Shown here in pieces: positions 8,510 through 16,053 of a DNA stretch of 22,938 bases. Below the pieces are notes generated by a model. It was given only the letters and a program-made list of their open reading frames with translations, ran no database searches and was not told where the DNA came from. Location of the stretch: positions 1 to 22,938 of the forward strand of contig CANKGM010000008.1 of NCBI GenBank assembly GCA_947481355.1. The letters are read 5' to 3'. The DNA comes from Chitinophagaceae bacterium. Its GTDB lineage: Bacteria > Bacteroidota > Bacteroidia > Chitinophagales > Chitinophagaceae. Position 1 is the first letter of the stretch, and each line of letters opens with the position of its first letter. A program made the position numbers and the translations under genes.

Positions 8510-8523
8510 ATGTAAATTTACAT
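8510..8523. promoter_or_regulatory. 14-bp perfect palindrome in the rpoN divergent intergenic region
   Basis: ATGTAAATTTACAT is a perfect inverted repeat lying 38 bases upstream of the rpoN ATG and 15 bases before the proposed TTG start of the small exported protein. Size and placement suit an operator for a dimeric repressor or activator shared by both genes. The binding protein is unknown; an AT-rich chance palindrome cannot be excluded. Confidence 0.4.
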
Positions 8524-8538
8524 ACAAAAGGAAGACTA

Positions 8539-8814
8539 TTGAAACGTATACTGTTTATTATCCTGATTTTCTTTGGAATCAACATGCCATCAGTTGGACA
8601 ATCTAAACAATTGCCAACCAAAATTGCCGATTCAGCTCGAGTAGATTTTTATGAAAAAAAACAACCCTTCCAAAGACTAATTGAATCAGATCATAGCTAT
8701 AAGCAACTTGGATTTTTTTGCAAACAGGAATGGAAATTTGAAAAGAAAACAAAACTACCCCTTCGTGTACGATTAGGGTCACTTGAGTATGTGAATAAAA
8801 TGGAAAAAAAATAA
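8539..8814 (+). CDS. Small exported conserved protein, TTG start
   Basis: A 91-residue protein of unknown function. With the TTG at 8539 as start, the N-terminus is a good signal peptide (MKRILFIILIFFGINMPSVGQ). AAAGGAAG at 8527-8534 is a plausible ribosome binding site four bases before it. The frame also runs from a TTG at 8494, but that start would bury the signal peptide behind 15 extra residues and put the 14-bp palindrome inside the gene. The mature part is basic and ends in FFCKQEWKFEKKT, then RVRLGSLEYVNKMEKK. As I recall, similar RLGSLEYxNxxE tails occur in small Bacteroidota proteins without assigned function. One cysteine remains after cleavage. Confidence 0.7.
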   Translation: MKRILFIILIFFGINMPSVGQSKQLPTKIADSARVDFYEKKQPFQRLIESDHSYKQLGFFCKQEWKFEKKTKLPLRVRLGSLEYVNKMEKK

Positions 8815-8880
8815 TTCAGTCTAAATCCCTACACTATTTAAAATCAGATGACAGATTGCATCAACACAGCAAAAAAAACA

Positions 8881-9336
8881 TTACTCTACACTTCTCAATT
8901 TATCCAGCAATGCATTTAATGTTTCTAATTCTGATTTATTAAGATTTGACATAATTTGCTCCATTTCACAATTCCGTTTATCCAAGCGAGCCAACAATTT
9001 TTTTCCTTCTTGAGTCAAGCTAACATCAACTAGCCGCTTATCTGTTGCGCATAGACGTTTAGTAACAAGTCCTTTAATAACCATTCTATCTACTATCCTG
9101 CTGGTGTCACTCATCTTATCGAGCATTCTCTCTCTAATGGTAAGTGTTGAGAGTGGCTGCGGGTCACTCCCTCTTAAAATCCTTAGTATATTAAATTGTT
9201 GATGAGTAATTTTTTCTGGAGCTAAAAAATCTTTTACTCGTTCAATTATCCAATGGTAGGTATAGATAACATTGATACTCCCTTTTTGGTCTTCACTCTT
9301 GAAACTTTGTTGTTTAATTTCATTTTCTAACGCCAT
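8881..9336 (-). CDS. MarR-family transcriptional regulator
   Basis: A 151-residue winged helix-turn-helix regulator, the usual MarR length. ITHQQFNILRILRGSDPQPLS begins the DNA-binding domain, MSDTSRIVDRMVIKGLVTKR covers the recognition helix, and CATDKRLVDVSLTQEGKKLL is the wing with the family's conserved D-K-R. The protein is expected to bind a palindrome as a dimer and respond to a small ligand or oxidant. It is the third gene of an operon, 10 bases after the AI-2E-family permease, so it may regulate that permease and the radical SAM gene in response to the transported compound; this is inference. One cysteine lies in the wing (CATDKR) and another in the C-terminal dimer helices. Confidence 0.93.
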   Translation of the reverse strand: MALENEIKQQSFKSEDQKGSINVIYTYHWIIERVKDFLAPEKITHQQFNILRILRGSDPQPLSTLTIRERMLDKMSDTSRIVDRMVIKGLVTKRLCATDKRLVDVSLTQEGKKLLARLDKRNCEMEQIMSNLNKSELETLNALLDKLRSVE

Positions 9337-9346
9337 AGCGATAAAA

Positions 9347-10369
9347 TTAAATTGTATTGCGGGTTGAGTCTACAAATTCGTGCGCATAAATTTTCACTAA
9401 AATAATGGAATAACTAAAAATGAGTGGGCCAAAAATAAATCCCATAAAACCAAAGAGCTGAAGCCCTACAATCACTCCAAATACTGTAATCAACGGATGA
9501 ATATCTCCTATTTTTTTCATTAAGGTTACCCGAGTGAGGTAATCAATATTTCCAGTAATAATCAGGCTATAAATCAGCAAACCCGTTGCATGAGATGTCT
9601 GCCCCTGCGCATAGAGAAATATCACCAATGGGACCCAAATCATCATAGTGCCAACAATAGGGAAAAATGCAAAAACTCCTGTTAGAAAGCCCCACATTAT
9701 AGCATCGTTCAATCCGAAAATAGTATACCCGAGCCATGCTGTTAGTCCTTGAACCAACGAAATCAATGGTATACCAATAGCATTAGCCTTGACCATGTTT
9801 TTTGTTTCATGTGCAAGTGCCAAAATACTTTCCTGATGAAGTGGGATAAACCCTCTAATAACATTTTCCATAGCTCGCCCTCCAGTGAACATAAAATACA
9901 GAACAAAAAACATGACCAATAAATTACTGAGAACCATAGCAGAACTATTGAGAAATGTGGGAATAAAATTTGTGATATTTTTCTGAAGAGAATTAAAGTT
10001 TTCCTCAGTTAACAAATCTTGCCCTGTAACAGATTTTATTTTTTGTGACATTGCCTTCACCCCTATCATCAACTCATCTGTATGCGAAAAAATAGCAGTG
10101 ATACGTGGAGATAATAAAACAATAGTATAGTAAATCGGTCCGGCAATCAAAATAAGAAAAAACAAAATTATGGCAAGTGCTGTTAGTCCTGGCTTCCATC
10201 CTCTCTTTTCTGTCATAGCAAAAAATCTTTCTCTGCCCAGAATATAAAATGTGAGTGCCCCTAGAAGGCCTGGTAAAAACACAAACAGTTCTTTACAAAT
10301 TAAAAAACCCAAAAAAGCAATCACAAGCAATAAAACGACTTGCCTTATTCTATTATTGAACTGTGTCAT
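9347..10369 (-). CDS. AI-2E family transporter (PerM/TqsA-type permease)
   Basis: A 340-residue inner-membrane protein with about seven to eight helices, of the former UPF0118 family. Diagnostic parts are the hydrophobic N-terminal helices, a soluble stretch around residues 95-140, and the C-terminal helices with FPIVGTMMIWVP and GLQLFGFMGFIFGPLIFSY, the conserved G-x-x-G-x-x-x-GP motif. Members export AI-2 (TqsA) or act as Na+/H+ antiporters or metabolite permeases; the substrate is not readable from sequence. It lies between a radical SAM gene (18 bases upstream) and a marR gene (10 bases downstream) on one transcript, which suggests a regulated efflux function. Confidence 0.9.
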   Translation of the reverse strand: MTQFNNRIRQVVLLLVIAFLGFLICKELFVFLPGLLGALTFYILGRERFFAMTEKRGWKPGLTALAIILFFLILIAGPIYYTIVLLSPRITAIFSHTDELMIGVKAMSQKIKSVTGQDLLTEENFNSLQKNITNFIPTFLNSSAMVLSNLLVMFFVLYFMFTGGRAMENVIRGFIPLHQESILALAHETKNMVKANAIGIPLISLVQGLTAWLGYTIFGLNDAIMWGFLTGVFAFFPIVGTMMIWVPLVIFLYAQGQTSHATGLLIYSLIITGNIDYLTRVTLMKKIGDIHPLITVFGVIVGLQLFGFMGFIFGPLIFSYSIILVKIYAHEFVDSTRNTI

Positions 10370-10387
10370 GTTGTAAACATTTTTCAG

Positions 10388-11419
10388 TTATGAACTCCAT
10401 ACTTTTAGCCCTTCACTGCAATTAGAACAAATATCCACATTTTTCCTGCTTTGCATCACATCTTTACGAAACTGCACATATTTTCCACTCCCCCATATAT
10501 CTTTCAATGATGACTCAGTTAGACTACCAAGTAGATGCTTGGCATCTTTGTCGAAACAACATGGAACGATATTCCCGTCCCAAGTCATTACATTGCTATG
10601 CCACATTTTCCAACAATGATTTTGAAGTTTGTTTTTTTGAACGGTTTCACCTTCTTTATTTTTTTTGTACCTACTAAATCGATCAATAGTTGGAATGAGG
10701 TTGTTAGGATCTTTTGCAAAATCATAAATCTGTGCTGTCTTAAACCAAACATCATCAACACCAATTTCCTTGGCAAGAGCTTTCACTTGGTTTACCTGAT
10801 GTTCATTGGGTTTGACTACTAAAAATTGAAATACCACTAATGGAGTTTTACTTTTAAGCTCTTTCCTCCAACGAATGATATGCTTTGCCCCAGCCAAAAC
10901 TTTTTCAATATCTCCTCCAATTCTATATTGCTCATACGTTTGTTGATCAATGCCATCCAACGATATGATCAATCTATCCAAGCCACTTTCGATTGTTTTG
11001 CGAGCAACTTCATCCGTCAAAAAATGAGCATTGGTTGAGGTTGCAGTATAAATTCCCTTGGATGAGGCATAAGAGACCATGTCTAAAAACCCTTTATTCA
11101 AGAATGGTTCACCTTGGAAATAAAAACTCAGGTATATTAATTGCTTATGAATAGCATCTATTGTCTCCTTAAAAAAATCAATTTTTATAGTCCCAGTGGC
11201 GCGGGTGAAGGATTTTAATCCACTCGGGCATTCAGGACAAGAAAGGTTGCATGCCGTAGTAGGCTCAACGGAGATTGAAACAGGTAAGCCCCAAATAATA
11301 GGTTTTGAGATAAGCCGACTCAAATAATAACTGGAGAGAATTTTACATGCATTCCAACATCGCTTAAAACTAAGTTTTGATAAAAAATTAATGGTATCGG
11401 ATCGATTAAAATGGTGCAT
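10388..11419 (-). CDS. Radical SAM/SPASM domain enzyme
   Basis: A 343-residue Fe-S enzyme that cleaves S-adenosylmethionine to start radical chemistry. The CxxxCxxC cluster motif is at Cys57, Cys61 and Cys64 (TTACNLSCPECPSG). YFQGEPFLN carries the GxP-type motif for SAM, and SLDGIDQQTYEQYR is typical of the MoaA/PqqE-like branch. The C-terminal SPASM region binds auxiliary clusters: HCWKMWHSNVMTWDGNIVPCCFD, then DICSNCSEG, giving five cysteines. Such proteins modify peptides or proteins or act in cofactor and cell-envelope pathways. I find no short precursor-peptide gene beside it, so a peptide substrate is unproved. It is the first gene of the operon with the permease and MarR, and divergent from the M1 peptidase. 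Confidence 0.92.
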   Translation of the reverse strand: MHHFNRSDTINFLSKLSFKRCWNACKILSSYYLSRLISKPIIWGLPVSISVEPTTACNLSCPECPSGLKSFTRATGTIKIDFFKETIDAIHKQLIYLSFYFQGEPFLNKGFLDMVSYASSKGIYTATSTNAHFLTDEVARKTIESGLDRLIISLDGIDQQTYEQYRIGGDIEKVLAGAKHIIRWRKELKSKTPLVVFQFLVVKPNEHQVNQVKALAKEIGVDDVWFKTAQIYDFAKDPNNLIPTIDRFSRYKKNKEGETVQKNKLQNHCWKMWHSNVMTWDGNIVPCCFDKDAKHLLGSLTESSLKDIWGSGKYVQFRKDVMQSRKNVDICSNCSEGLKVWSS

Positions 11420-11456
11420 TGTTATGTAAAAATAAATGAAAGTCTAGTTCGTTGCG

Positions 11457-11464
11457 TAGATTTG
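11457..11464 (+). promoter_or_regulatory. -7 box of the M1 peptidase gene
   Basis: TAGATTTG is a perfect TAnnTTTG match. Transcription would start roughly at 11469-11472, at or just before the ATG at 11473, leaving almost no leader. No clear -33 TTG is at the expected distance. Confidence 0.45.
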
Positions 11465-11472
11465 CAGAGACC

Positions 11473-13485
11473 ATGAATAAAACAGCAAGATACTGCTATT
11501 CCCAAATCATCTACATCTTAAGCGCAAAGCACTTTATAATCATACAGTTGCTTTCGTGCTTCATCACAACATCTGTCGCGCAAAGGAAGACAATCCTTTA
11601 TGATGAGACCTTCCAAATCGCAAACATGGAACAAAAATCAGCAGAACTCAAGCAAGAGATGCTGTTAAACCCCTCTTTATATTCAAAAGCATCCTCAAAT
11701 TTTGATATTCATTATCTAGGGTGCAATTGGGAAGTAGATCCTGCAATTAGGTATATTAAGGGTGATGTGAAGATTGGCTTTACAATTACTGAACGGGCCA
11801 ATACTATCACGCTAGATCTTGCAGATCAACTCCTAGTCGACAGCATACTCTTCCACAATGCCAAAATACCCTTTTATAGGCCATATGATACCAGTTTAAT
11901 TGTAAATTTTGAAGGATTTATCGAAAAAGGCACTATTGACTACATCACCATATTTTATCAAGGCATTCCGCCTATATCCACAGGCATAACTTCTTTCAAA
12001 AACAGTTTACACAATAACATTCCAGTACTCTGGACTTTGAGTGAACCGTATGGCGGAAGAGATTGGTGGCCATGTAAAAATGGATTGAATGACAAAGCGG
12101 ACTCCATGGATATTTCCATTACTACGCCCGCTATATATTCCTCATCAAGCAATGGTGTACTTATTGGTGAAAATATACAGAATGATAAAAAGACATCCTA
12201 TTGGAAACATAGATACCCTATTGCAACATACCTTGTAGCGTTTGCTGCAACCAATTATACCATCTTAAGAGATAGCATAGCACTGGGTAATGTAATGATG
12301 CCATTAATGGATCATGCATACCCAGAAAAAGAAAGTGATTTTCTTGCAGCAACTGCCATTACCAAAAGAACGTTGACCCTCTTACATAACACTTTTACGC
12401 CCTATCCATTTATTAACGAACGATACGGACATACACAATTTGGATTTTCAGGTGGGATGGAACACCAAACTAATTCGTTCATGAATAATATGAGCGAAAA
12501 TTTAATTGTGCACGAAATGGCTCATCAGTGGTTTGGAGATAAGATAACTTGCGGATCTTGGAAAGACACTTGGCTAAATGAGGGTTTTGCTGAATTCTGT
12601 ACCAATTTTAACATCGAAAAAAATCATACAAAAGCAGAGTTGATTTCATTATATACCACACAACTCAAAAGCATCACGTCAAAACCAAATGGTTCTGTGT
12701 ACGTTCAAGATACTAGCTCTGTAGGGAAAATATTTGACTCTAGATTAACGTATAAAAAAGGAGCATGGGTGCTAAAAATGTTGCGCTGGAAACTTGGCGA
12801 TTCAGTCTTTTTTCAATCAGTCAGAAATTATCTTAATGACCCTCAATTGAACTTCAGCTACGCTTTAACTCCAGATCTACAAAAGCATTTTGAAAAAACT
12901 AGCGGCAAGGACCTAAGTGGATTTTTTAACAACTGGGTTTATAGTCAAGGTTTCCCAAGTTATAATTTACAATGGGCAACAGTAGGCAATAGAACGATTC
13001 AAACCATTCTTTCACAAACAACTTCAGACACCTCAGTGCTTTTCTTTGAAATGCCTGTTCCAATACTTTTCAAAAATGGAACAAGAGATACTACTATAAT
13101 AATTGACCATATAAAGAATGGACAAGCAAATTTATTCAACATAGGATTTATCCCAGATACGGCATATATCGATCCTGATTTAATGATTATTGCTGCAAAT
13201 AATACAGTTGGGAAAGTAGAAGTATTTCCGACAAAAGACAATATCGTGGTATTCCCTAACCCGGTAGGTAATGCCTTTAACGTTCTACTAAGAAATATGA
13301 CCGAAGGAGTTCTGCATCTGTCGCTACATAACTCAGCAGGGCAAGTAGTTTGGAGAAAACGATATGGCGGATTTAATGGGCAAGACCAAATTGTGGTTCC
13401 ATCAATGACACTTTCCTCAGGGTACTATTTTCTCAGTATACATAAAGATGATGATCCTGTCATTATAAAACGTATTCTAAGATAA
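11473..13485 (+). CDS. Secreted M1-family metallopeptidase with type IX sorting domain
   Basis: A 670-residue zinc aminopeptidase. A hydrophobic signal segment (HFIIIQLLSCFITTSVAQ) lies at about residues 20-36 after a longer than usual N-region. The beta-rich N-terminal domain is followed by the exopeptidase motif GGMEH at 327-331 and the zinc site HEMAHQWFGD with His347, Glu348, His351 and Glu370 (NEGFAEF), the exact HExxH-x18-E spacing. The usual C-terminal helical domain of long M1 enzymes is absent; instead the last ~85 residues (VVFPNPVGNAFNV, then SSGYYFLSIHKDDDP, KRILR) form a type A T9SS sorting domain, so the enzyme is secreted and cleaved or anchored at the surface. It likely trims peptides for nutrition. 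An upstream TTG at 11452 is less likely because it overlaps the -7 box. Confidence 0.93.
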   Translation: MNKTARYCYSQIIYILSAKHFIIIQLLSCFITTSVAQRKTILYDETFQIANMEQKSAELKQEMLLNPSLYSKASSNFDIHYLGCNWEVDPAIRYIKGDVKIGFTITERANTITLDLADQLLVDSILFHNAKIPFYRPYDTSLIVNFEGFIEKGTIDYITIFYQGIPPISTGITSFKNSLHNNIPVLWTLSEPYGGRDWWPCKNGLNDKADSMDISITTPAIYSSSSNGVLIGENIQNDKKTSYWKHRYPIATYLVAFAATNYTILRDSIALGNVMMPLMDHAYPEKESDFLAATAITKRTLTLLHNTFTPYPFINERYGHTQFGFSGGMEHQTNSFMNNMSENLIVHEMAHQWFGDKITCGSWKDTWLNEGFAEFCTNFNIEKNHTKAELISLYTTQLKSITSKPNGSVYVQDTSSVGKIFDSRLTYKKGAWVLKMLRWKLGDSVFFQSVRNYLNDPQLNFSYALTPDLQKHFEKTSGKDLSGFFNNWVYSQGFPSYNLQWATVGNRTIQTILSQTTSDTSVLFFEMPVPILFKNGTRDTTIIIDHIKNGQANLFNIGFIPDTAYIDPDLMIIAANNTVGKVEVFPTKDNIVVFPNPVGNAFNVLLRNMTEGVLHLSLHNSAGQVVWRKRYGGFNGQDQIVVPSMTLSSGYYFLSIHKDDDPVIIKRILR

Positions 13486-13537
13486 CCCTGAGAAAGTCAT
13501 CTTCGAACTTTATAAACTATAAATTGTTAGAAGCACC

Positions 13538-13756
13538 ATGGAACCAGAAGTAAGAGAATTTCTTCAAAAGATTGTATGGTCACTCTTCTCTGTATTAGTG
13601 TGGCTACTCATTAATACCCTTGTTGGATTGAAATTCGGATTTGCCATCATCGAAAACGAGCATATAACTGGAACCGTAATTTTTTATACTTGGTTAATTA
13701 TTAGCTTTTATTTTCTTTTCAAGCTTTTCAAAAGATTGTGGAAATCCCATCTTTGA
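13538..13756 (+). CDS. Small membrane protein with two helices
   Basis: A 72-residue protein of unknown function. After a short acidic N-terminus (MEPEVREFLQK) come two hydrophobic helices at about residues 13-36 and 46-63, then a basic end (KLFKRLWKSHL), which suggests both ends face the cytoplasm. The frame begins with ATG and lies between the M1 peptidase (52 bases upstream, same strand) and a terminator-like hairpin, so it is likely real and possibly cotranscribed. I do not recognise the family. The acid-then-basic tripartite pattern and lack of shadowing by another gene support coding. Confidence 0.65.
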   Translation: MEPEVREFLQKIVWSLFSVLVWLLINTLVGLKFGFAIIENEHITGTVIFYTWLIISFYFLFKLFKRLWKSHL

Positions 13757-13775
13757 TGAATCATTGATTTAAATA

Positions 13776-13806
13776 ATAAATCCCCAACCATAAGCCGAGG
13801 ATTTAT
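13776..13806. terminator. Hairpin between convergent genes, probable terminator
   Basis: ATAAATCC at 13776-13783 pairs perfectly with GGATTTAT at 13799-13806 across a 15-base loop. It lies between the stops of the small membrane protein (plus) and the prohibitin-like gene (minus). Neither side has a long T-run, so termination is likely but not certain. Confidence 0.5.
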
Positions 13807-13842
13807 CAAATGCACATCTAATAACTTATCACATGTTAATTA

Positions 13843-14745
13843 TCACTTTGAATCTAAAATAATTGGAGTGCCTTTAGACGGCATAACAATTATTTTAGAA
13901 TTTGCTGATTTCGCTAGTTCTTTCATCGCTTGAATCTGTTCGTACTGTAACTGCCTATCACTCAAACTCATGCTGATTATACGCTGATAGTCTGCTATAC
14001 CTTGCGCTTCTACTCTTTTACGCTCTGCTTCTTGCTTTTCTTTTTGTAGCACAAACTGCATTTTTTGTGCTTCTTGCTCAGCATTGATTTTTTGCTCAAT
14101 GGTTGATTTTACTGAAGCGGGGAGTGTAATATTTCTAACTAACAGGTTTTCTAGGATGAGGCCGCGCTTGTTAAAATCTGTTTCAATGGTTTTGAAAATT
14201 CTAGTCTGAAATTCATCACGTTTAGTAGAGTACAAGGCAACCGCCTCGTAATACACCGAATTATCTCTAATTCTTGTTCTTGTTATCGGTCTTACAATCT
14301 TATCTTCAAAGTCTACTCCAATCTCTCTAAGCATTCTACCAGCCTCTGCAGGATTTACACGATAAAGAACCGAAAGATCAATAGTGACTTCCAATCCATC
14401 TGATGTCAATACTTTTATAGCATCATCGCCAGACTTTGCACCTTCATCGTGAACACCACTCATGGTATAATTCAGTGTTCTTACATCTATTGTGGTAACA
14501 TCCATCAGTGGATTTATAAAATTCAATCCACTAGAAAGGCTCTCATTCTGCACTTTACCGAATAATGACTTAACGCCAACATAACCAGCATCAACCTGCT
14601 TTACACATGCGGTGAGAACTCCAATGGAGAGAATGACTATACCGGTTACTCTAATTTGTCCGGCGAATCGACTGAATGGACTTTCTGAGCGTAATAACGA
14701 TGCACCAATTACAAAAACAATAATACCGAGGATAATAAGAAACAT
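13843..14745 (-). CDS. Prohibitin-like SPFH domain protein
   Basis: A 300-residue membrane-associated scaffold protein of the SPFH/band 7 family. Two hydrophobic segments at 2-18 and 31-47 anchor it; VDAGYVGVKSLFGKV at about 51-65 is the start of the SPFH domain. DGLEVTIDLSVLYRVNP, RPITRTRIRDN and RGLILENLLVRNITLP are prohibitin-type motifs. A charged coiled coil at about 210-270, rich in Glu, Lys and Gln, would drive ring-like oligomers. Such proteins organise membrane domains and modulate FtsH-type proteolysis; no protease gene is adjacent, and no NfeD partner either. It is the last gene of a minus-strand group. The LTAC just before the domain resembles a lipobox, but sits after two helices and is probably coincidental. 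Confidence 0.92.
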   Translation of the reverse strand: MFLIILGIIVFVIGASLLRSESPFSRFAGQIRVTGIVILSIGVLTACVKQVDAGYVGVKSLFGKVQNESLSSGLNFINPLMDVTTIDVRTLNYTMSGVHDEGAKSGDDAIKVLTSDGLEVTIDLSVLYRVNPAEAGRMLREIGVDFEDKIVRPITRTRIRDNSVYYEAVALYSTKRDEFQTRIFKTIETDFNKRGLILENLLVRNITLPASVKSTIEQKINAEQEAQKMQFVLQKEKQEAERKRVEAQGIADYQRIISMSLSDRQLQYEQIQAMKELAKSANSKIIVMPSKGTPIILDSK

Positions 14746-14796
14746 ATAAAATGATTTTGAGAAAGAGGTAAATATCTAGGAAATGGTTGCGTAGGC

Positions 14797-15222
14797 TTAG
14801 CTACTATGGTCAGAAATAATAACCCATTTCCCGTGTTGCTTTTCAAAGGTAAGGGTATAATGGCCGCCAACATCACCAGCGTTTCGCTTAAGCGACCATC
14901 GACCAACAACTAGGTAATGTTTACGCCCTAATCGCTTCAAATGAAGAATATCAAACTTCAAGGTGCCCATCTTATCTGGGCCGTTATAATTCTTTTTATA
15001 ATTCTCAAGGGTTGAGCTATAGCCATAAGTAACCCCAGACTTGCCGATATACATAAGAGAATCACTCTCTATGTAGCCAACCATAAAATGGTCTAAATCA
15101 CCTTTATTCCAGGCAATAGTTTGCTGATCTAAAATAGATAGAATAGCTTTTTCATCTTTCGACTGAGCGGCCAGGACTAAACTAGAGAAAATGAACGAAG
15201 TAAGAAGTAAATGATGTCGCAT
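14797..15222 (-). CDS. Exported SnoaL/DUF4440-like (NTF2-fold) protein
   Basis: A 141-residue protein with a signal peptide (MRHHLLLTSFIFSSLVLAAQ) and a single NTF2-like cone domain. Family features are DEKAILSILDQQTIAWNKGDLDHFMVGY (the first helix with the W-N-x-G-D motif), YGYSSTLENYKKNY, and the final strands HYTLTFEKQHGKWVIISDHSS. NTF2-like proteins bind small hydrophobic ligands or act as isomerases or hydratases; exported DUF4440 members are mostly uncharacterised. It lies 83 bases after the gluconate-dehydrogenase-like gene and 51 bases before the prohibitin-like gene on the same strand; whether they form one transcript is unclear. Confidence 0.85.
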   Translation of the reverse strand: MRHHLLLTSFIFSSLVLAAQSKDEKAILSILDQQTIAWNKGDLDHFMVGYIESDSLMYIGKSGVTYGYSSTLENYKKNYNGPDKMGTLKFDILHLKRLGRKHYLVVGRWSLKRNAGDVGGHYTLTFEKQHGKWVIISDHSS

Positions 15223-15305
15223 ATATTTTCTTTAAAAAAATGAATAAAGAACTTCACTACCCGATGTAGTACGATGAAATGCGTCAGTTACTAGCTCATT
15301 GGGTA

Positions 15306-15875
15306 TTAAGCCCAGGCCCTGTCCCCTTTTTTATAAGGCACACACCCTTCATATTTACCAGGTACCGCTATATAACGCAATGCTTGAGTAGCTCCTATTT
15401 CAGAAGTAAAATACCCCAATAAGGTGAGTTGCTTGATTAATCCGAAATAATGAGCAGGATCAGTTTCTTTTTTTGCAGTATCGTAGGCTTTTAATTGCTT
15501 ATTGAGATCTTTAATCAGTGTTGTACGTTCAGAAGCAGTTGAATCCATGAATGACTTACCATTCATCTTTTTTGAGGCTTCATCAATTTTCCCAAGCCCG
15601 TCCATGAAAATTTTCTGGTCTTTTTCTTCATAACAATCAGTGACCATGATATTCATAAATGCCCCTACCATAGCAGCTTTGGCACCAGGCGTATTGGTTG
15701 TAGGCATAATGGTTTCAGCTACTTCATCCAGAAAGGCAATTTGATCTTTTCCTAATAGACTGACTGATGGATTCGTTTTGTCGCTCGTTTTACAGCCCTG
15801 TAAAAAGACTGAACCTCCAATTACTGTACCACCTAAAATGAGGGCAACTCTTTCCAATGCAATACGTCTGTTCAT
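15306..15875 (-). CDS. Gluconate 2-dehydrogenase subunit 3-like lipoprotein
   Basis: A 189-residue protein of the gluconate 2-dehydrogenase subunit 3 family, which normally accompanies a membrane-linked GMC-type flavin dehydrogenase and is needed for its export or maturation. The N-terminus MNRRIALERVALILGG carries an Arg-Arg pair and the segment ends in VFLQGC, a lipobox with Cys28, so it may be a Tat-exported lipoprotein. The domain starts with FLDEVAETIMPTTNTPGAKAA and ends with GYFTSEIGATQALRYIAVPGKYEGC, both typical. The frame also runs upstream to a GTG at 15965, but that start would hide the signal sequence. No GMC oxidoreductase gene lies in this window, so it is an orphan here. Confidence 0.9.
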   Translation of the reverse strand: MNRRIALERVALILGGTVIGGSVFLQGCKTSDKTNPSVSLLGKDQIAFLDEVAETIMPTTNTPGAKAAMVGAFMNIMVTDCYEEKDQKIFMDGLGKIDEASKKMNGKSFMDSTASERTTLIKDLNKQLKAYDTAKKETDPAHYFGLIKQLTLLGYFTSEIGATQALRYIAVPGKYEGCVPYKKGDRAWA

Positions 15876-15992
15876 AATGACTAATTTGTACTCTAATGTA
15901 CAAAAACTTATAGGATTTCCATACGGGTTTATGAAGATGTCTTCGGCCCTGTCCGTTTCCACCAAAAATTGAATTTCGGCTAATTCCTAACC

Positions 15993-16024
15993 CAAAAATA
16001 AAGTTGCAATCAGGTGTTTTTCAA
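15993..16024 (-). promoter_or_regulatory. Candidate promoter for the gluconate dehydrogenase subunit 3-like gene
   Basis: On the minus strand TTG (16024-16022) is followed after 21 bases by TATTTTTG (16000-15993), a full match to the phylum's -33/-7 pattern. It would give a leader of about 110 bases before the ATG at 15875. Confidence 0.45.
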
Positions 16025-16053
16025 TTATAAATGAATGCTGTACCTTGCATGCC

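Noticed and set aside
10535..10822. Possible small peptide genes inside the radical SAM region, as RiPP precursors
   Set aside because: Both open frames here overlap the radical SAM coding sequence and show no leader-core pattern; they are shadows.
15876..15965. N-terminal extension of the gluconate dehydrogenase-like protein from GTG
   Set aside because: It would place 30 residues before a clear signal sequence and lipobox.
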